Source: Semisulcospira habei (taxonomy: Eukaryota > Mollusca > Gastropoda > Semisulcospiridae). From it: 64,000 nucleotides of DNA. Below, piece after piece: positions 20,440-30,739 of this stretch. Both the position numbers and the translations under genes were made by a program. Where the stretch lies: assembly GCA_036245525.1 (NCBI GenBank), contig BTPG01000002.1, forward strand, positions 168,164,547-168,228,546, in the 5' to 3' direction. The notes under the pieces are model-generated. The model saw nothing but the letters and a program-made list of their open reading frames with translations. It made no database searches and was not told where the DNA came from. Numbering within the stretch: the first letter of the stretch is position 1; each line of letters starts with the position of its first letter.

Positions 20440-20585
20440 TGGGGGAGGGGGTTGAGGGAGGGTGGAGGGGCTGGGAGGGAGTGCGTGCCTGACATGTTAC
20501 CGCCGGTAAAACCTTAAAAAAATTCAAAGCAGGGGGTGGCGGGTGGGAGTGGAAAGGGGGGGGGGGGGTGAGCGGGAGGAGGGGG
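20440..20585. repeat. G-rich tract
   Basis: GGGGAGGGGGTTGAGGGAGG- and GTGGCGGGTGGGAGTGG-like runs on +, with a poly-G stretch near 20560. Confidence 0.7.
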
Positions 20586-20751
20586 AGAACTCAGAACTCA
20601 GAACCCTGTATTCGGTAGGTCAACGACCCATTCGAATTTGGGTGAGATTAAATAACTGAAAAAAAAAAAACACAACTTGGATGACAAAACGAGAAAGGAA
20701 ACAGACAAAATAGAAACAAAAACAATTTCGTCTTGGAATAATATAATGATC

Positions 20752-20765
20752 ACACACACACACAC

Positions 20766-20849
<84 letters not shown>

Positions 20850-20905
20850 CCCCCCCACCCCACACACACACACGCACACACGCACGCACGCACACACACA
20901 AGCAG
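20752..20905. repeat. (CA)n microsatellite
   Basis: CA repeat with CGCA interruptions and a C-run at about 20847-20860. Confidence 0.95.
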
Positions 20906-20937
20906 CACAGCGCGCACAGACGCGCTGCATCAGAGGT

Positions 20938-21160
20938 CTACCCCACTATGGGGCAGACTGAACAGATGTTTTGCAGCCATAGGCCCATAGATAATGGCAT
21001 ATTACACAGATAGTTGTTCATTGCGTAATTTAATTGCTTAGACTCTGAACATTGCAAATTTTCTGATAGAGTCACAGTCCAGGGGTTTGCAAGCAACATG
21101 CTTATTTCCTCATTCTTAGTATCATTCAAAAGGCTAGCCAAGTACTTATTCCTCAATGCT
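20938..21160 (-). pseudogene. Possible LINE ORF2 C-terminal fragment
   Basis: The minus frame reads YCNRYTALRNKYLASLL and then NEEISMLLANPWTVTLSENL. This resembles the terminal region following the C..C..H motif of non-LTR ORF2 proteins (a Cys/Tyr, LR.KYL, LL pattern). Only about 75 residues remain and no RT core is present, so the assignment is tentative. Confidence 0.35.
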
Positions 21161-21196
21161 GTGTATCTATTACAATACAAGATAGATACACAGCAT
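21156..21196. repeat. Perfect 15-bp hairpin
   Basis: ATGCTGTGTATCTAT at 21156-21170 pairs exactly with ATAGATACACAGCAT at 21182-21196, across an 11-nt loop. Confidence 0.75.
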
Positions 21197-21244
21197 ATAG
21201 GAGGGGGAGGGAGGGCGGCCGTCTGTGGAGCTGTGTGCCATGGC

Positions 21245-21552
21245 AGGGGCAGATCAGGGGGGCGGAGAGGGGTGTTACAGGGGTTCCGAACCTCTCCCCC
21301 CCCCCCCCGCCCCGACCCAAAATGTTATAACAAAGTCCCTTTTTGGGGTGTTTGGACACCCCCCCCCCCCCCCACACACACACACACACACACACACCTC
21401 GCTTTTCGATTTTTTTTTTTTTTTTTTTTTTGGTCCCTTAGAAGCCAGGTCTAGCGTCAGGGAGGCTTTTTGTATCAGTTTCAAGGTCCCAAACAAAATG
21501 TTGTCCCCGCCCCCCCCCCCCCCCCGGGTAACTCAGTGATCCGCCCCTCCAT
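21245..21552. mobile_element. Short element with GGGGCGGATCA-type inverted ends
   Basis: Left end AGGGGCAGATCAGGGGGGCG and right end CTCAGTGATCCGCCCCT are inverted. The interior is two C-rich/CA/T-run blocks each preceded by a related phrase (CCCAAAATGTTATAAC; CCAAACAAAATGTTGTCC). The same terminal motif bounds the 10.9-kb structure at 27273-38167. Confidence 0.5.
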
Positions 21553-21690
21553 GGGCTCTGCTGTGAAGCCGGCAGAGGACAGTAAGTCTATTGGTGTAAA
21601 ATATTTTCGCAGTAATACAATGGAAATATCTCTTTTCACAAAAATGGCCTTAGTGTCAAACGGCGTTTGCCTTGATAGGCCCAGCCGATA

Positions 21691-21785
21691 CCCAGTGCGC
21701 AAAGGCCATCGGGCCGATTGTCGGGCCGCTACCGTTGGCCGCCCGTGCACCGCGCCGGCATTGGAGGTAGTCACCGGCGCCCGGC
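21691..21785. mobile_element. Family A MITE, one-sided copy
   Basis: CCCAGTGCGCAAAGGCCATC, GGGCCGATTGTCGGGCCGC and CCGTTGGCCGCCCGTGC match the left arm of the copy at 156. The right arm is missing. Confidence 0.55.
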
Positions 21786-23045
21786 CTTGACCGGACCGTG
21801 ATAAAAATTACTATGACCTGTCCGTGATAAAATAAAATAAAAATCATGCCCCCCCCCCCCCCCCCCCCACCCCATCCTTCCGATTCCTACAACACTGTTA
21901 GGAGGTTTAAAGTTTCTTAAAATGAAAAACTTCATTTCGGCTGCTCTCAGTTTTTCTCTTCAGCGGCCGTTTCATGTGCCGGCCCGCCGAGGTCACTGCG
22001 GAGCCGCCGCGGCACTGACTGACCGGCAGCAGGGGCAGAGTAGAAATCCATTGTTGTCATGTGCCTTCTGAAAAAAATGGACTGTGAACAAAAGGGTAGA
22101 AAAGTCTTGTCTTGTCTTGTCTTGTCTTGCCGTATACGCCCACAATCAAACGTGTTGCTCATTGAGGGGAAAGTTTTGTATGCATGTTTTGTATAAAGTC
22201 TTAGTTGAGGCAGCACAAAATTGCGGAGAAAACATTGTATCAGTGTATTTCAGATATCGGCAAAGTCTGCTCCGGCTTCTCAGTGTAACCGCCGTGTTGG
22301 AGTGCAATAGAAAATAAGGGAAGCAACCGCCTAATATTTTCTTTCGTCCAGAAATAGTACGAGTTGTCTACTAAATTTGCAAGGCATCACCTTACCACAC
22401 TAAAGACATTTTAGGGGAGCACAGGAGTCGGACATGGCTGGATGGGAAGGGGGATTGTTTTATTACTTTCATATTGTCAAAAGAAGTATGCGAGCTTGCT
22501 GATTATTTTTTGTATATTGTCAGCTTATCATATTTAAAATATTGCGCATCGATTCCATCGTTTTGGAGTGTTTTGATGAAACAGTGTTTGCCATTGCTAC
22601 TTCCGGTAAGATCTGGCCATTACCGTACCTGTAAATAGACAGTACAAATTTTACTTTAAAAGTGGCGAACTGTTCGCTTGATTTTTCGACAAAGAGGACT
22701 GAGGTGGTAATTTTCTCTAACTGACACAGTACACATGATCGATGATGCTGAAAAGGCTTACTAGTGGACAGAGATGGTAGGTGAACACGCCTGCAACTGT
22801 GGTCTGTTTACATGCTCGTCTGACCTGATCGGGTGTAGTTAAACACACACACATGCAGATGCAGGCTCAGGGAGGACTAAATCTGCGCCAACAAATCCCA
22901 TTTTAACGCTTTTGCTCTCCGTAGCTCGTTTTGTCGAGGAGATTCCTGGAGAATCTCTGACTAAAACAGCTACCGACAGTCAAAGTGCTAGTACGACCGA
23001 GAAAAACAAAATTGTGGACTCCCAAACGCCACTTGGCTGGTAGTC
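21786..23045. other. Largely anonymous intergenic sequence
   Basis: A C-run at about 21849-21870 and a (TTGTC)n short tandem at 22106-22128. No gene or repeat family recognised. Some of this may be promoter or 5' UTR territory of the zinc-finger gene. Confidence 0.4.
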
Positions 23046-23049
23046 CGAA

Positions 23050-23170
23050 CCCAGTAAGCAAAACACCTTTGGGCCGAAATCAGCTGCATTGAGCCCGCAC
23101 ATGACCTGCGGGTTGATGTGAGCTGCAGCGGGCTTGTTGACGTCAGCCCAAAGGTGTTTTGTTTACTGGG
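23050..23170. mobile_element. Family A palindromic MITE, best-preserved copy
   Basis: A 121-bp near-perfect palindrome with ends CCCAGTAAGCAAAACACC and GGTGTTTTGTTTACTGGG. The arms contain TTTGGGCCGAAATCAGCTGC and its diverged complement, and the centre is near TGACCTGCGGGT. It defines the family A termini. Confidence 0.8.
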
Positions 23171-23424
23171 AATGGCTACTATTTCATTTACTAGGATCCT
23201 GTAAGGCACTAAGTGACAGTTGTTCCTCCCTTGATAACACTTCAACATATATATTATGTGGACCGACCATAATAGATCAAGGGTAGTGCTAGAGTATTGC
23301 TTGGCCATTCAAGTAATTTGAAATGCAGCACAGTGATCATGTTTGATTTACCTTATAAATTGTATTGTAAACTTTAAAGAACTGCCATAATTACTAATTA
23401 GTCAGATGTTCTTCCTCTGATTTC

Positions 23425-23427
23425 AGA
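23425..23427 (+). promoter_or_regulatory. Probable 5' UTR splice acceptor of the zinc-finger gene
   Basis: The pyrimidine-rich TTCTTCCTCTGATTTCAG precedes GAGTGTGATG and ends within a few bases of 23427. With the in-frame stop TAG at 23599-23601 upstream of the ATG, this implies a non-coding upstream exon joined about 200 bp before the start codon. Confidence 0.5.
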
Positions 23428-23622
23428 GTGTGATGAAAGATGACTCACAGTGGACAGCATCAGGGTTCAGCAGCTGACATTGCACATATGACGACTTTTA
23501 CAGATTTAATAAGGTGGACAGATGAGTTACACTTTCACCTGCTGCTGGTAGAGTTTCTTTGTCAAATTAGAACACAGTCTGCTTGGCAAATATCCTAGTA
23601 GGGACTGTACGTTAATATAGTG

Positions 23623-25893
23623 ATGGAAGGAGAGAGATTTAGACCCAGGGCATCTGACCTGGTTCCGACAAGTTTTGCTGCACAACAGGGCTGGCAGACC
23701 CATGAACAGAGACAGATGTTAGACAAACCCCACAAAGTTGAGGAGCCTTACCTCTGTGGTCGGTCTTTCGCCTGGCCTGCAAGTTTTGAGCAAGACACGA
23801 AACAGCTTGTGGATGAAAAGCCATACTCATATGTGGGAACCTTTCCTCAAGCCATTTCCACCTCCAGCATGGGTGCACACCAGGATCCGGTACCAGAAAC
23901 TAAGTCAGTGTTAGATACAAGCAGGGAACCTTTATCTGCCGAGTCTAACTCTATGAAAAGCGCAAGTAGTGGGGATGCCTGGCCTGCAAGCTCTGAGCAA
24001 CATTTGGAAGAAGAGGAGGGTGAAAGGCCATCTTTGTGTGAAGAATCTGTCTCTCCTAATAACAGCTTTGACTCCGAGAAGCAGGCAGGTGTGCTTGACC
24101 CCCATGTGCTCGCAGCTGCTGATACTGTCAACAGTACAGGTGGCTGCATGGACAAGGGAGTTGGTGGAGACAGCCAACAGTTTTCATGCAAGGTGTGCGG
24201 GGCATCGTTTGCAAAGCAGTACTGTCTACAGCAACACATTCTGAAACTTCATGGAGGAGATGAGAAGCGGTTTGTGTGTTCCGAATGTAACGCTTCATTT
24301 TTCACTATCACAGAGCTGACGGCACACATGCCTAAACATGAGGGTAGGAAACCATATATGTGTTTTGAATGCAACGCCACATTTATTTCTGCAGTGGGCT
24401 TGAGGCAGCATGCACTCAGACATTCAGGACAGAAGAAATATAAATGTGAAATATGTGATACTGACTTCATGTTTTCATCACAACTCAAAGTGCATGTTAG
24501 GAGGCATAACGGTGTGAAGCCCTATGCATGTGATCAGTGTCAGGCTTCCTTTGTTGACAGAAGCAGTTTTAAAAAACACCTGCGAGTGCACTCTGGAGAA
24601 AAACCATTTTCGTGCTCGGTTTGTGCAGCATCATTTTCCCGCTCCACTCATCTGAGGCGACACATGATCAAACATTCAGATGACAGGCCATGTCGCTGTA
24701 GCAAATGTGCACTTTCCTTTAAGTGTTTGGACAGCCTTAGAGCTCACATGAAAACCCATTCAAAAGTTAAATCATGTCCTGACACTATGTGCGAGCAAGC
24801 TTTCTCTCAATCAGTGTATAAGTGTGATACCCGTCTTTCTTCAAAAAAAAAGCGTAAGGCTCTGTCTTTAAAAAAACAGGGGCATCACACTGGCCGACCA
24901 AAGCAATACATATGTGTTCAGTGTGGAGCATCCTTCTTGAAGGCAAGTAAGTGGAAGAAACATTTACATGGGCATACAAGACAAAAGTCTTTCTCATGTC
25001 CACAGTGCAGAGGTTCATTCTTTACTGCATCAGCACTAAAGAGACACAGGCTTTGGCAGTTAGGAAAGAGGCCCTTTAAATGTGCTTGGTGCAAGGCATC
25101 ATTCAGACGTGCACCCACGTTACGGAAACACTCATCTGTACACACACAAACTGAAGGGAAAGTCCACCGTTTAAGAAACAGATATGTTGCGCGCACACAG
25201 ACAGAAGAGAGTATGTACAGTTTAAAGATGCACTCATCTATACACATCAAGACTGAAGATAAGATCATGTCTAAATGTGAACTTTGTGGGGCTGAATTCA
25301 GGGAGCCTGCTCACTTGAGAATCCACGTTATAAGTCACGGCTTTCAGCAGCCACATGTTCGTGATCTGCGCAGAGCTGCGTCCATTAATAGCAGCAGTTC
25401 AAAAAAGCTTGAACCAACGCATGTTAACAAAAAATCTTTCATGTGTCCTGTCTGTGCATCAACGTTTTCCCGTTCTTGCCACCTAAAGAGGCACATGTTG
25501 AAACACCCAGAGGACGAGCATTTTAAATGTAACCAGTGCTCAGATACCTTTAAGTCTTTTGGTACTTTGAAAAGTCACTTGAAAACACACACTGACACAG
25601 TCACAGACAAAAAACGGCCATATACCTGCAAGCTTTGTGGGTCTTCATTCAGAAAAAACCACGGTTTGAAAGAACACATGAGAACACATACTGGGGAACG
25701 GCCATTAAAATGTGACATGTGCCCTGCTACTTTTGTCTATGCCCGTTGCTTGGCAAAGCACAGGCAGATACACCTGAAAGATGGCAGTCTTTCCTGCGAT
25801 GTTTGTGGAAGGGCTTTCTCCAGAGCCACTGGCTTAGAAAAGCATAAACTATCACACGGTCCTATAATAGAGAGTGCGAAGAAGTCCGTTTGA
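23623..25893 (+). CDS. C2H2 zinc-finger protein, about 16 fingers
   Basis: Single-exon frame of 756 residues; the ATG at 23623 is preceded by an in-frame stop at 23599. Residues 1-185 are acidic, low-complexity and lack a recognisable domain, but contain a repeated phrase (FAWPASFEQ and DAWPASSEQ). From about residue 187 to 745 there are roughly sixteen CX2C-X12-HX3-4H fingers, starting FSCKVCGASFAKQYCLQQH and ending LSCDVCGRAFSRATGLEKH. Some linkers are canonical HTGERP- or HSGEKP-like; others are long. Finger 9 lost its last histidine (KRHRLWQL), and two degenerate remnants lie near CPDTMCEQAF and in the QTEGKVHRLRN stretch. Fingers 6-7 and 12-13 resemble each other, suggesting internal duplication. 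Expected role: nuclear sequence-specific DNA binding, target unknown. No KRAB, BTB or ZAD domain is visible. It does not match a specific orthologue I can name. Confidence 0.85.
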   Translation: MEGERFRPRASDLVPTSFAAQQGWQTHEQRQMLDKPHKVEEPYLCGRSFAWPASFEQDTKQLVDEKPYSYVGTFPQAISTSSMGAHQDPVPETKSVLDTSREPLSAESNSMKSASSGDAWPASSEQHLEEEEGERPSLCEESVSPNNSFDSEKQAGVLDPHVLAAADTVNSTGGCMDKGVGGDSQQFSCKVCGASFAKQYCLQQHILKLHGGDEKRFVCSECNASFFTITELTAHMPKHEGRKPYMCFECNATFISAVGLRQHALRHSGQKKYKCEICDTDFMFSSQLKVHVRRHNGVKPYACDQCQASFVDRSSFKKHLRVHSGEKPFSCSVCAASFSRSTHLRRHMIKHSDDRPCRCSKCALSFKCLDSLRAHMKTHSKVKSCPDTMCEQAFSQSVYKCDTRLSSKKKRKALSLKKQGHHTGRPKQYICVQCGASFLKASKWKKHLHGHTRQKSFSCPQCRGSFFTASALKRHRLWQLGKRPFKCAWCKASFRRAPTLRKHSSVHTQTEGKVHRLRNRYVARTQTEESMYSLKMHSSIHIKTEDKIMSKCELCGAEFREPAHLRIHVISHGFQQPHVRDLRRAASINSSSSKKLEPTHVNKKSFMCPVCASTFSRSCHLKRHMLKHPEDEHFKCNQCSDTFKSFGTLKSHLKTHTDTVTDKKRPYTCKLCGSSFRKNHGLKEHMRTHTGERPLKCDMCPATFVYARCLAKHRQIHLKDGSLSCDVCGRAFSRATGLEKHKLSHGPIIESAKKSV
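24103..24165 (+). other. Segment of the zinc-finger ORF resembling family D palindrome
   Basis: CAACAGTACAGGTGGCTGCA followed by TGGACAAGGGA resembles AAACAGTACCGATGGATGCA and TGAACAAGAGGA of the family D element at 32057. The encoded TVNSTGGCMDKG parallels the element's translation HAANSTDGCMNKR. Possible exonised element. Confidence 0.35.
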
Positions 25894-26054
25894 GGAACAG
25901 ATTAAGTCGATCTTTGTCAGTAATGGTCTCATGGTCTCATGTGAATGCAGCGTCATGGGCTCATCATACTCTATGTCTCTTGCAAATGAAAGGAGCTGGT
26001 TGACAATGTGTTCATACAATACGAAGCATGTAAGGTGATGGCCATTCTGCCCCA

Positions 26055-26215
26055 ACAAAGTACAACACTTGGGTCAATCATAACAGTTCAAGGGTGGCGC
26101 CAGAATAGCTTGGTGCCTCCAGGCACCAAGCTATTCTGGCACCACCCTTGAACTGTTTTGGTTAGTCCATCTCTTTAAATATTAATTTATTCCTCACAGG
26201 ATGGCTCTCTTCAGA
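26055..26215. mobile_element. Family B3 hairpin MITE with compensatory stem change
   Basis: CAGTTCAAGGGTGGCGCC and TTGGTGCC-TCCA-GGCACCAA: relative to other copies the stem has C to T on one arm and G to A on the other, so pairing is kept. It lies about 160 bp after the zinc-finger stop codon. Only anonymous 3' UTR-like sequence occurs between 25894 and 26054. Confidence 0.75.
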
Positions 26216-26290
26216 TTTTCAACTGTAGGGTGTAAATTTGAATTCTTTATATACATTATACAATGCACAATGACATACCCAAGAACTATT

Positions 26291-26495
26291 TTAATCCAGT
26301 TATCCTCACAGCAATATTTTGGAATTGTCACCTAACGATTTTGTACCAGTTGCAGGAGATGCATGGACTATGATAATTCAAGGGTTGTGCCAGATTAGCT
26401 TATTACCTGATGGCGCCAACCTAATCGGGCACTACTCTTGAATTATCATGGTTCATTCCTCTCTTGCTGTAAGGCGTTTGCGTTAAATGTGTTAA
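26291..26495. mobile_element. Family B1 hairpin MITE, decayed
   Basis: TTAATCCAGTTATCC to GCGTTAAATGTGTTAA. Hairpin arms TAATTCAAGGGTTGTGCC and GGGCACTACTCTTGAATTA pair with several mismatches, and the GGCGCC tip is degraded. Confidence 0.7.
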
Positions 26496-26719
26496 GACTG
26501 TGGATGCACAGTGCCCATTGTGCAGTATGGATGACTGAAAATTTGTTTTAGTTGTTGTTTCATGGCTGTTTATTATGTACCTATTTGTGATACTAGTTAA
26601 CACCTGTTGAAAACAACTGTCAGAAAATACAATGAAATTGCAATGAGCAGTACATACACATTTTGTTGTTTGAGCTCATTAATTTTTTTACTCATGTGCA
26701 ATAGCAAAGTGAATCTATG

Positions 26720-27230
26720 TAATTAATGGGCCAGTGGTGGCGGCATCTGTGGCAAAACTTTAATGTTGGCTATTCAAAGTATGATCTTCAAATTTGGCGC
26801 ATGGGTACTTTGTGGCAAGACCTATATATATAAATTCAAAAGTCAAGCGACAGGGGGTCCAGAAATGGTTAAAAAAAAGCTGTATTTTGGCACAAACTAA
26901 CTTCTCTCAAATATTATTTTCAACTTCAGACCCAAACTTGGTACAGAGATACCTGATTATAAGACCTTTCTATGCATACTAATTTGGCGGACTGCTCAGA
27001 AAGCTCAAGGGTCACAGTAGACCCATAAATAAGTCGGAATAGGGATATTTTCAGATTTTTTACTCAATACTTTTTTCAACTTTAAACCAAAACTTGGTAA
27101 AGAGATACCTGATGTAACTTGTAGGACCTTTTTTCGCATGCTAATCTGGATGACCCCTCGGAAAGGTCAAAGGTGACAAGAGGTTGACAAATGTGTTTAA
27201 AATGCCAAGTTTTGGACAAAATTTGAATCA
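26720..27230. mobile_element. Family H repeat fragment
   Basis: TACTTTGTGGCAAGACC, CAAACTTGGTACAGAGATACC and TATGCATACTAATTTGG match the 53011-53838 element. It contains two diverged copies of the internal unit of about 165 bp. Confidence 0.6.
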
Positions 27231-27849
27231 GTGAGCCATAAGGGCTTTGCCATTTTTGTTTATAAAACTTTAGGGGCGGATCAGTTCCTTTCCAGGAAGG
27301 GGAGGGGGGGGGTGTCCAACTTTTCTTTTATAGTCTGAGAGCTAGCCCGGTCCACCATGCAACCCCCCCCACCCTCCACCCCCCTAGTACTCTATAAGAT
27401 GGGTTTCAAAGTGTACCCTAGTAAGTCCTGCGATGTTTAAGCCATGTTCCCATAAAATCCTTAGGAACATACCAGAGATATAGCCGATGGCGCAAGGGTA
27501 CCCCCATTCATGCTCTTCGCGGATGCTAAAATGAGCTGGAGAAACATTTTCCTCTAACTCTAAATAAATCAGAATTCATTCCATTTCCAGTGCCCAAATC
27601 GGCACTATTATGTTATTATGTACACCTTCTGCGTCCTCTGCAAAAAACAGAATGAAAAAATATTGAAACTCTGGCTCACAGTGAAGGTATTTGTGCACCC
27701 ATTAAATGGCCAATTCCGCAAAAACGCAAAAAAAGAGACAAAAATGTGTCAGATGCCTTCAGACATTTTTTATAGCACTGGCAGGCCATTTAACAGGTTT
27801 ACATCATTACAACAGTATGTCACAATTATTATAAACTTGACTAGGTGAT

Positions 27850-28236
27850 TCCCCCACCCGGGTTTGCCCTGGGGGACTTGGGTGGGGTTAGGTATTTTTT
27901 AGTTCCCAGGGTCACCCTGGTCAGCCCCACAGGGTGGGTTTTTCTCTCTATTCTGGGGCATGTGTTTCTGTCTACCCTTTGTCCATTCACCTGTATTTGC
28001 CTTTTTAAAACTCTCCCTCCTGTCTGCACTGCCTGTAGCTCTTGATATTGGATGTGTGTTGCTAAATGGTCTTAGCTTTATTTATGCCCCATGTTGTAGG
28101 TTTATTTAATGTATTTGACCGGCTGGCGACATACATTCAATTTTCTGTTTAGTTTTTTTTCACAAGCAGTGCAGGCACGTCCTGAGAAAGCCTTGTTGCT
28201 GTCGGAACGTTAAGCAATGTACAATCAATCAATCAA
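27850..28236 (+). mobile_element. Family E short retroposon, full-length with 13-bp duplication
   Basis: Flanked by TTGACTAGGTGAT at 27837-27849 and 28237-28249. Body of about 387 bp: CCCACCCGGGTTTGCCCTGG at the 5' end, a 3' end GGACGTTAAGCAATGTACAA-like sequence, and an (AATC)n tail. No Pol III boxes are obvious and no ORF. Inserted in the left arm of the long inverted-repeat element. Confidence 0.75.
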
Positions 28237-29229
28237 TTGACTAGGTGATGATGTGATCACTAAGGTTGCCGCAGTGGTTCATTTTGTATCCCTACCCTCA
28301 AGTTGTAAAAATACACGAAATTAATTATAAAAAATTACTAATGTTATTCCATTTCATTTTGACCTCACTTTACCTATTACGTTTCAATAATGTGAGCATA
28401 AAGTGCAAGAAAATGAGAAAAGTCGGCATCTTTTACGATACGTTTGTGGTGAATGATAGCTTTTTCCCCTTTAGAATTGCCAAATTGGGAAACGTACCTT
28501 GTTTCCGATGCCCTCAGAAATTTTAGTTACAACTAATAGGTCTTTTTTTTAGGTTTTAATGGTTAGCATAGAGTACCACAGTTACTCCCAACCTGAGTTC
28601 ATGATGCTGTGATGCATTTAGGGGCCACAGTGGCAGAATCTGCTGCCCTACCCCCATTTTACCAGTACACAAAGGAACGCAAAATGATCATAACAATTGC
28701 TTACGTCATACTCCTCTGTTTAAATATTTTTGTTGCCAGTTTTCTTAACAAGTATGCATACTGAGGATACAAATTTGTGATCATTTCATTAATTTCAATG
28801 TGACTCATCAATTTAATTGTAACTATTTTTAATTAAGAACATAAAAGGGGTGGGGTGGGGGGGGGGGTGGGGTGGAGGAGAGTCTGTAAACAGGGGCTGC
28901 TGCTAAAGCTTCTACCGTCTGAAGTTGGAGGCACGATGTACCGATGGCTGAAAGAATTCCTCTTCAACAGAATTGCGCGATTGAAGTCGACGGCACACTC
29001 AGCAGTTTGACAACTCAGGGAAGATGTATATCAGGGAGGTGTCGTGTCTCCGATCCCTTTAATGTCCGTAAGATATGTGGAACGTTGGACCGTATTTTGA
29101 TTACAATGTGACCAATCAATTTGTTTGGTTTTCTTTAGTGGAGAAAAAAAGGCAAAAATTATAGACTGCATGAGTGAAACTGGTTGGTCTTTTAGGAGAT
29201 ATTTTACCTAGCGTAAAGCGGGTCTATTA

Positions 29230-29493
29230 AGGTCTACCCTTTTATTTGCCTTTTTAAACTCTCCCTACTGTATGCGCTGCCTGTAGCTCTTGATATTGGA
29301 TGTGCGTTGCTAAATGGTCTTAGCTTTATTTAGGCCCAATGTCGTAGGTTTATTTAACGTATTAGACCGGCTGGCGACAAACATTCAATATTCTGTTTAG
29401 TTTTTTTTTTTCTTTCCACAAGCAGCGCCGGCACGTCCTGAGAAAGTCTTGTTGCTATCGGGACGTTAAGTAATGTACAATCAATCAATCAAT
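29230..29493 (+). mobile_element. Family E short retroposon, 5'-deleted
   Basis: Shares CTCTTGATATTGGATGTGCG, GACCGGCTGGCGACA, GGACGTTAAGTAATGTAC and the (AATC)n tail. A 68-bp tail fragment of the same family follows at 29645-29712. Confidence 0.7.
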
Positions 29494-29744
29494 CTTTTCA
29501 TTTTTTTTTTTTTTTTTGTCTACTAAGGTGTAAGTATGAATATGCGTAATAAAGTTTCATGGTTCCTAACAGCCAAAACAATGTTATGAAAATACTTAGT
29601 TTCTACATGTCCACCACGAGATCACCAATTCCACCCCCATTTTTTGCACAGTGCAGGCACGTCCTGAGAAAGTCTTGTTGCTGCCGGGACGTTAAGCAAT
29701 GTACAACTAACCAAACCCGTTTTTTGCAACGTTAAAATTCCTTG

Positions 29745-30010
29745 ATGGCCGTCTTTAAATTTTACACTGTTCTGGCTGCCAATAAGTGAGTTGTCAAGAG
29801 CTCGGCAGGGGTTCTCAGAGTTTGGTGTACAGGGGCGCGTCCTGGTCAAAACTGCAAGTGGACCGCTTTTCTGAATGGACAGGTCTGGAGAATGTGTTCA
29901 GGAGACTGATTTTCTACGCCACATTCGCATAGGGCTGTTTCTGCATGACCCAGTCTCAAGAGGTGAGTCCAGAGTGATCAGTGCGTAGATGGAAGATGGT
30001 GGTCTGGCTC
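29745..30010 (-). pseudogene. RT/RNase H LINE, C-terminal zinc-knuckle segment
   Basis: On the minus strand: LRTDHSGLTS, LGHAETALCECGVENQSP and EHILQTCPF. This is the C-terminal CX2C-type motif of R1/I/jockey-like ORF2 proteins. It is the far end of the element whose RT lies at 36181-36890. Frameshifts are present. Confidence 0.6.
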
Positions 30011-30549
30011 TCCCTTTTCAGCTTGTTGATGTCGTCTGCCGGCCACGGGCTGCAGCCGCCGTTTTGCTGTTGCCAATCACTTTTTTTTTTTTTTTTTTAA
30101 CAGGAGGTTGTGATCTCGAGGTAGTCTGGCGCCTGCTTTGGTCAGGCTGCATCCCCATTCCCAGCTACTCCAGATGCATTGGAATCCACTGAAGCACTAT
30201 TTTGCAGGCATGGGACTTTTCCTACTTTTGGCGGAAATCCTTCTTTTTCCCCTTCATTTTGGTCATTTTTTAGATCAGTGCAAATTCGCTGAGAATTTGT
30301 TTTGAGTTATGGTGCATGTTAAACATGTATCGCTATCCTGCCGTATTCGCATATTGCCCTTTGCTGAAATGACCAAGTCACCGGAAGTGGCACAAGCTAC
30401 CGTTTTTGTTTGAAAAACACAACCGTACAGCGTGGCACGGTGAGTGTTCGAGTACGAGTCGCAACTACCCTCCCCCCACCCCCTCCTCCCCGCTCGATTA
30501 TTTTGGACCTTGGAAGGAACGTCTAGTATGTCCGTCACGCGCCTCCTCC

Positions 30550-30590
30550 CTCAACCCCTCCGCCCCCCCCCCCCCCCCCCCCCCCCCGCT
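30550..30590. repeat. Poly-C tract
   Basis: A C-run of about 30 bases in a C-rich segment (30470-30590) inside the interrupted RNase H region. Confidence 0.8.
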
Positions 30591-30739
30591 CCGCTTACCG
30601 ATTTCCTACAATTTGATCTCAACCCGGTCTCCTGTCTGATTTTGTGGCGGCTGGACAGGGCATCCAGTCTATCTTGAAGCTTCCTGGTGAGGAGATCAGT
30701 GGATCAAGCTGCTGCCTTACCCTAGCTCGTGCTCTGCTG

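Noticed and set aside
28266..28526. 86-residue frame repeated at 60387-60671
   Set aside because: Recurrence is due to the repeat arm; the two translations diverge by frameshift and show no protein-like conservation.
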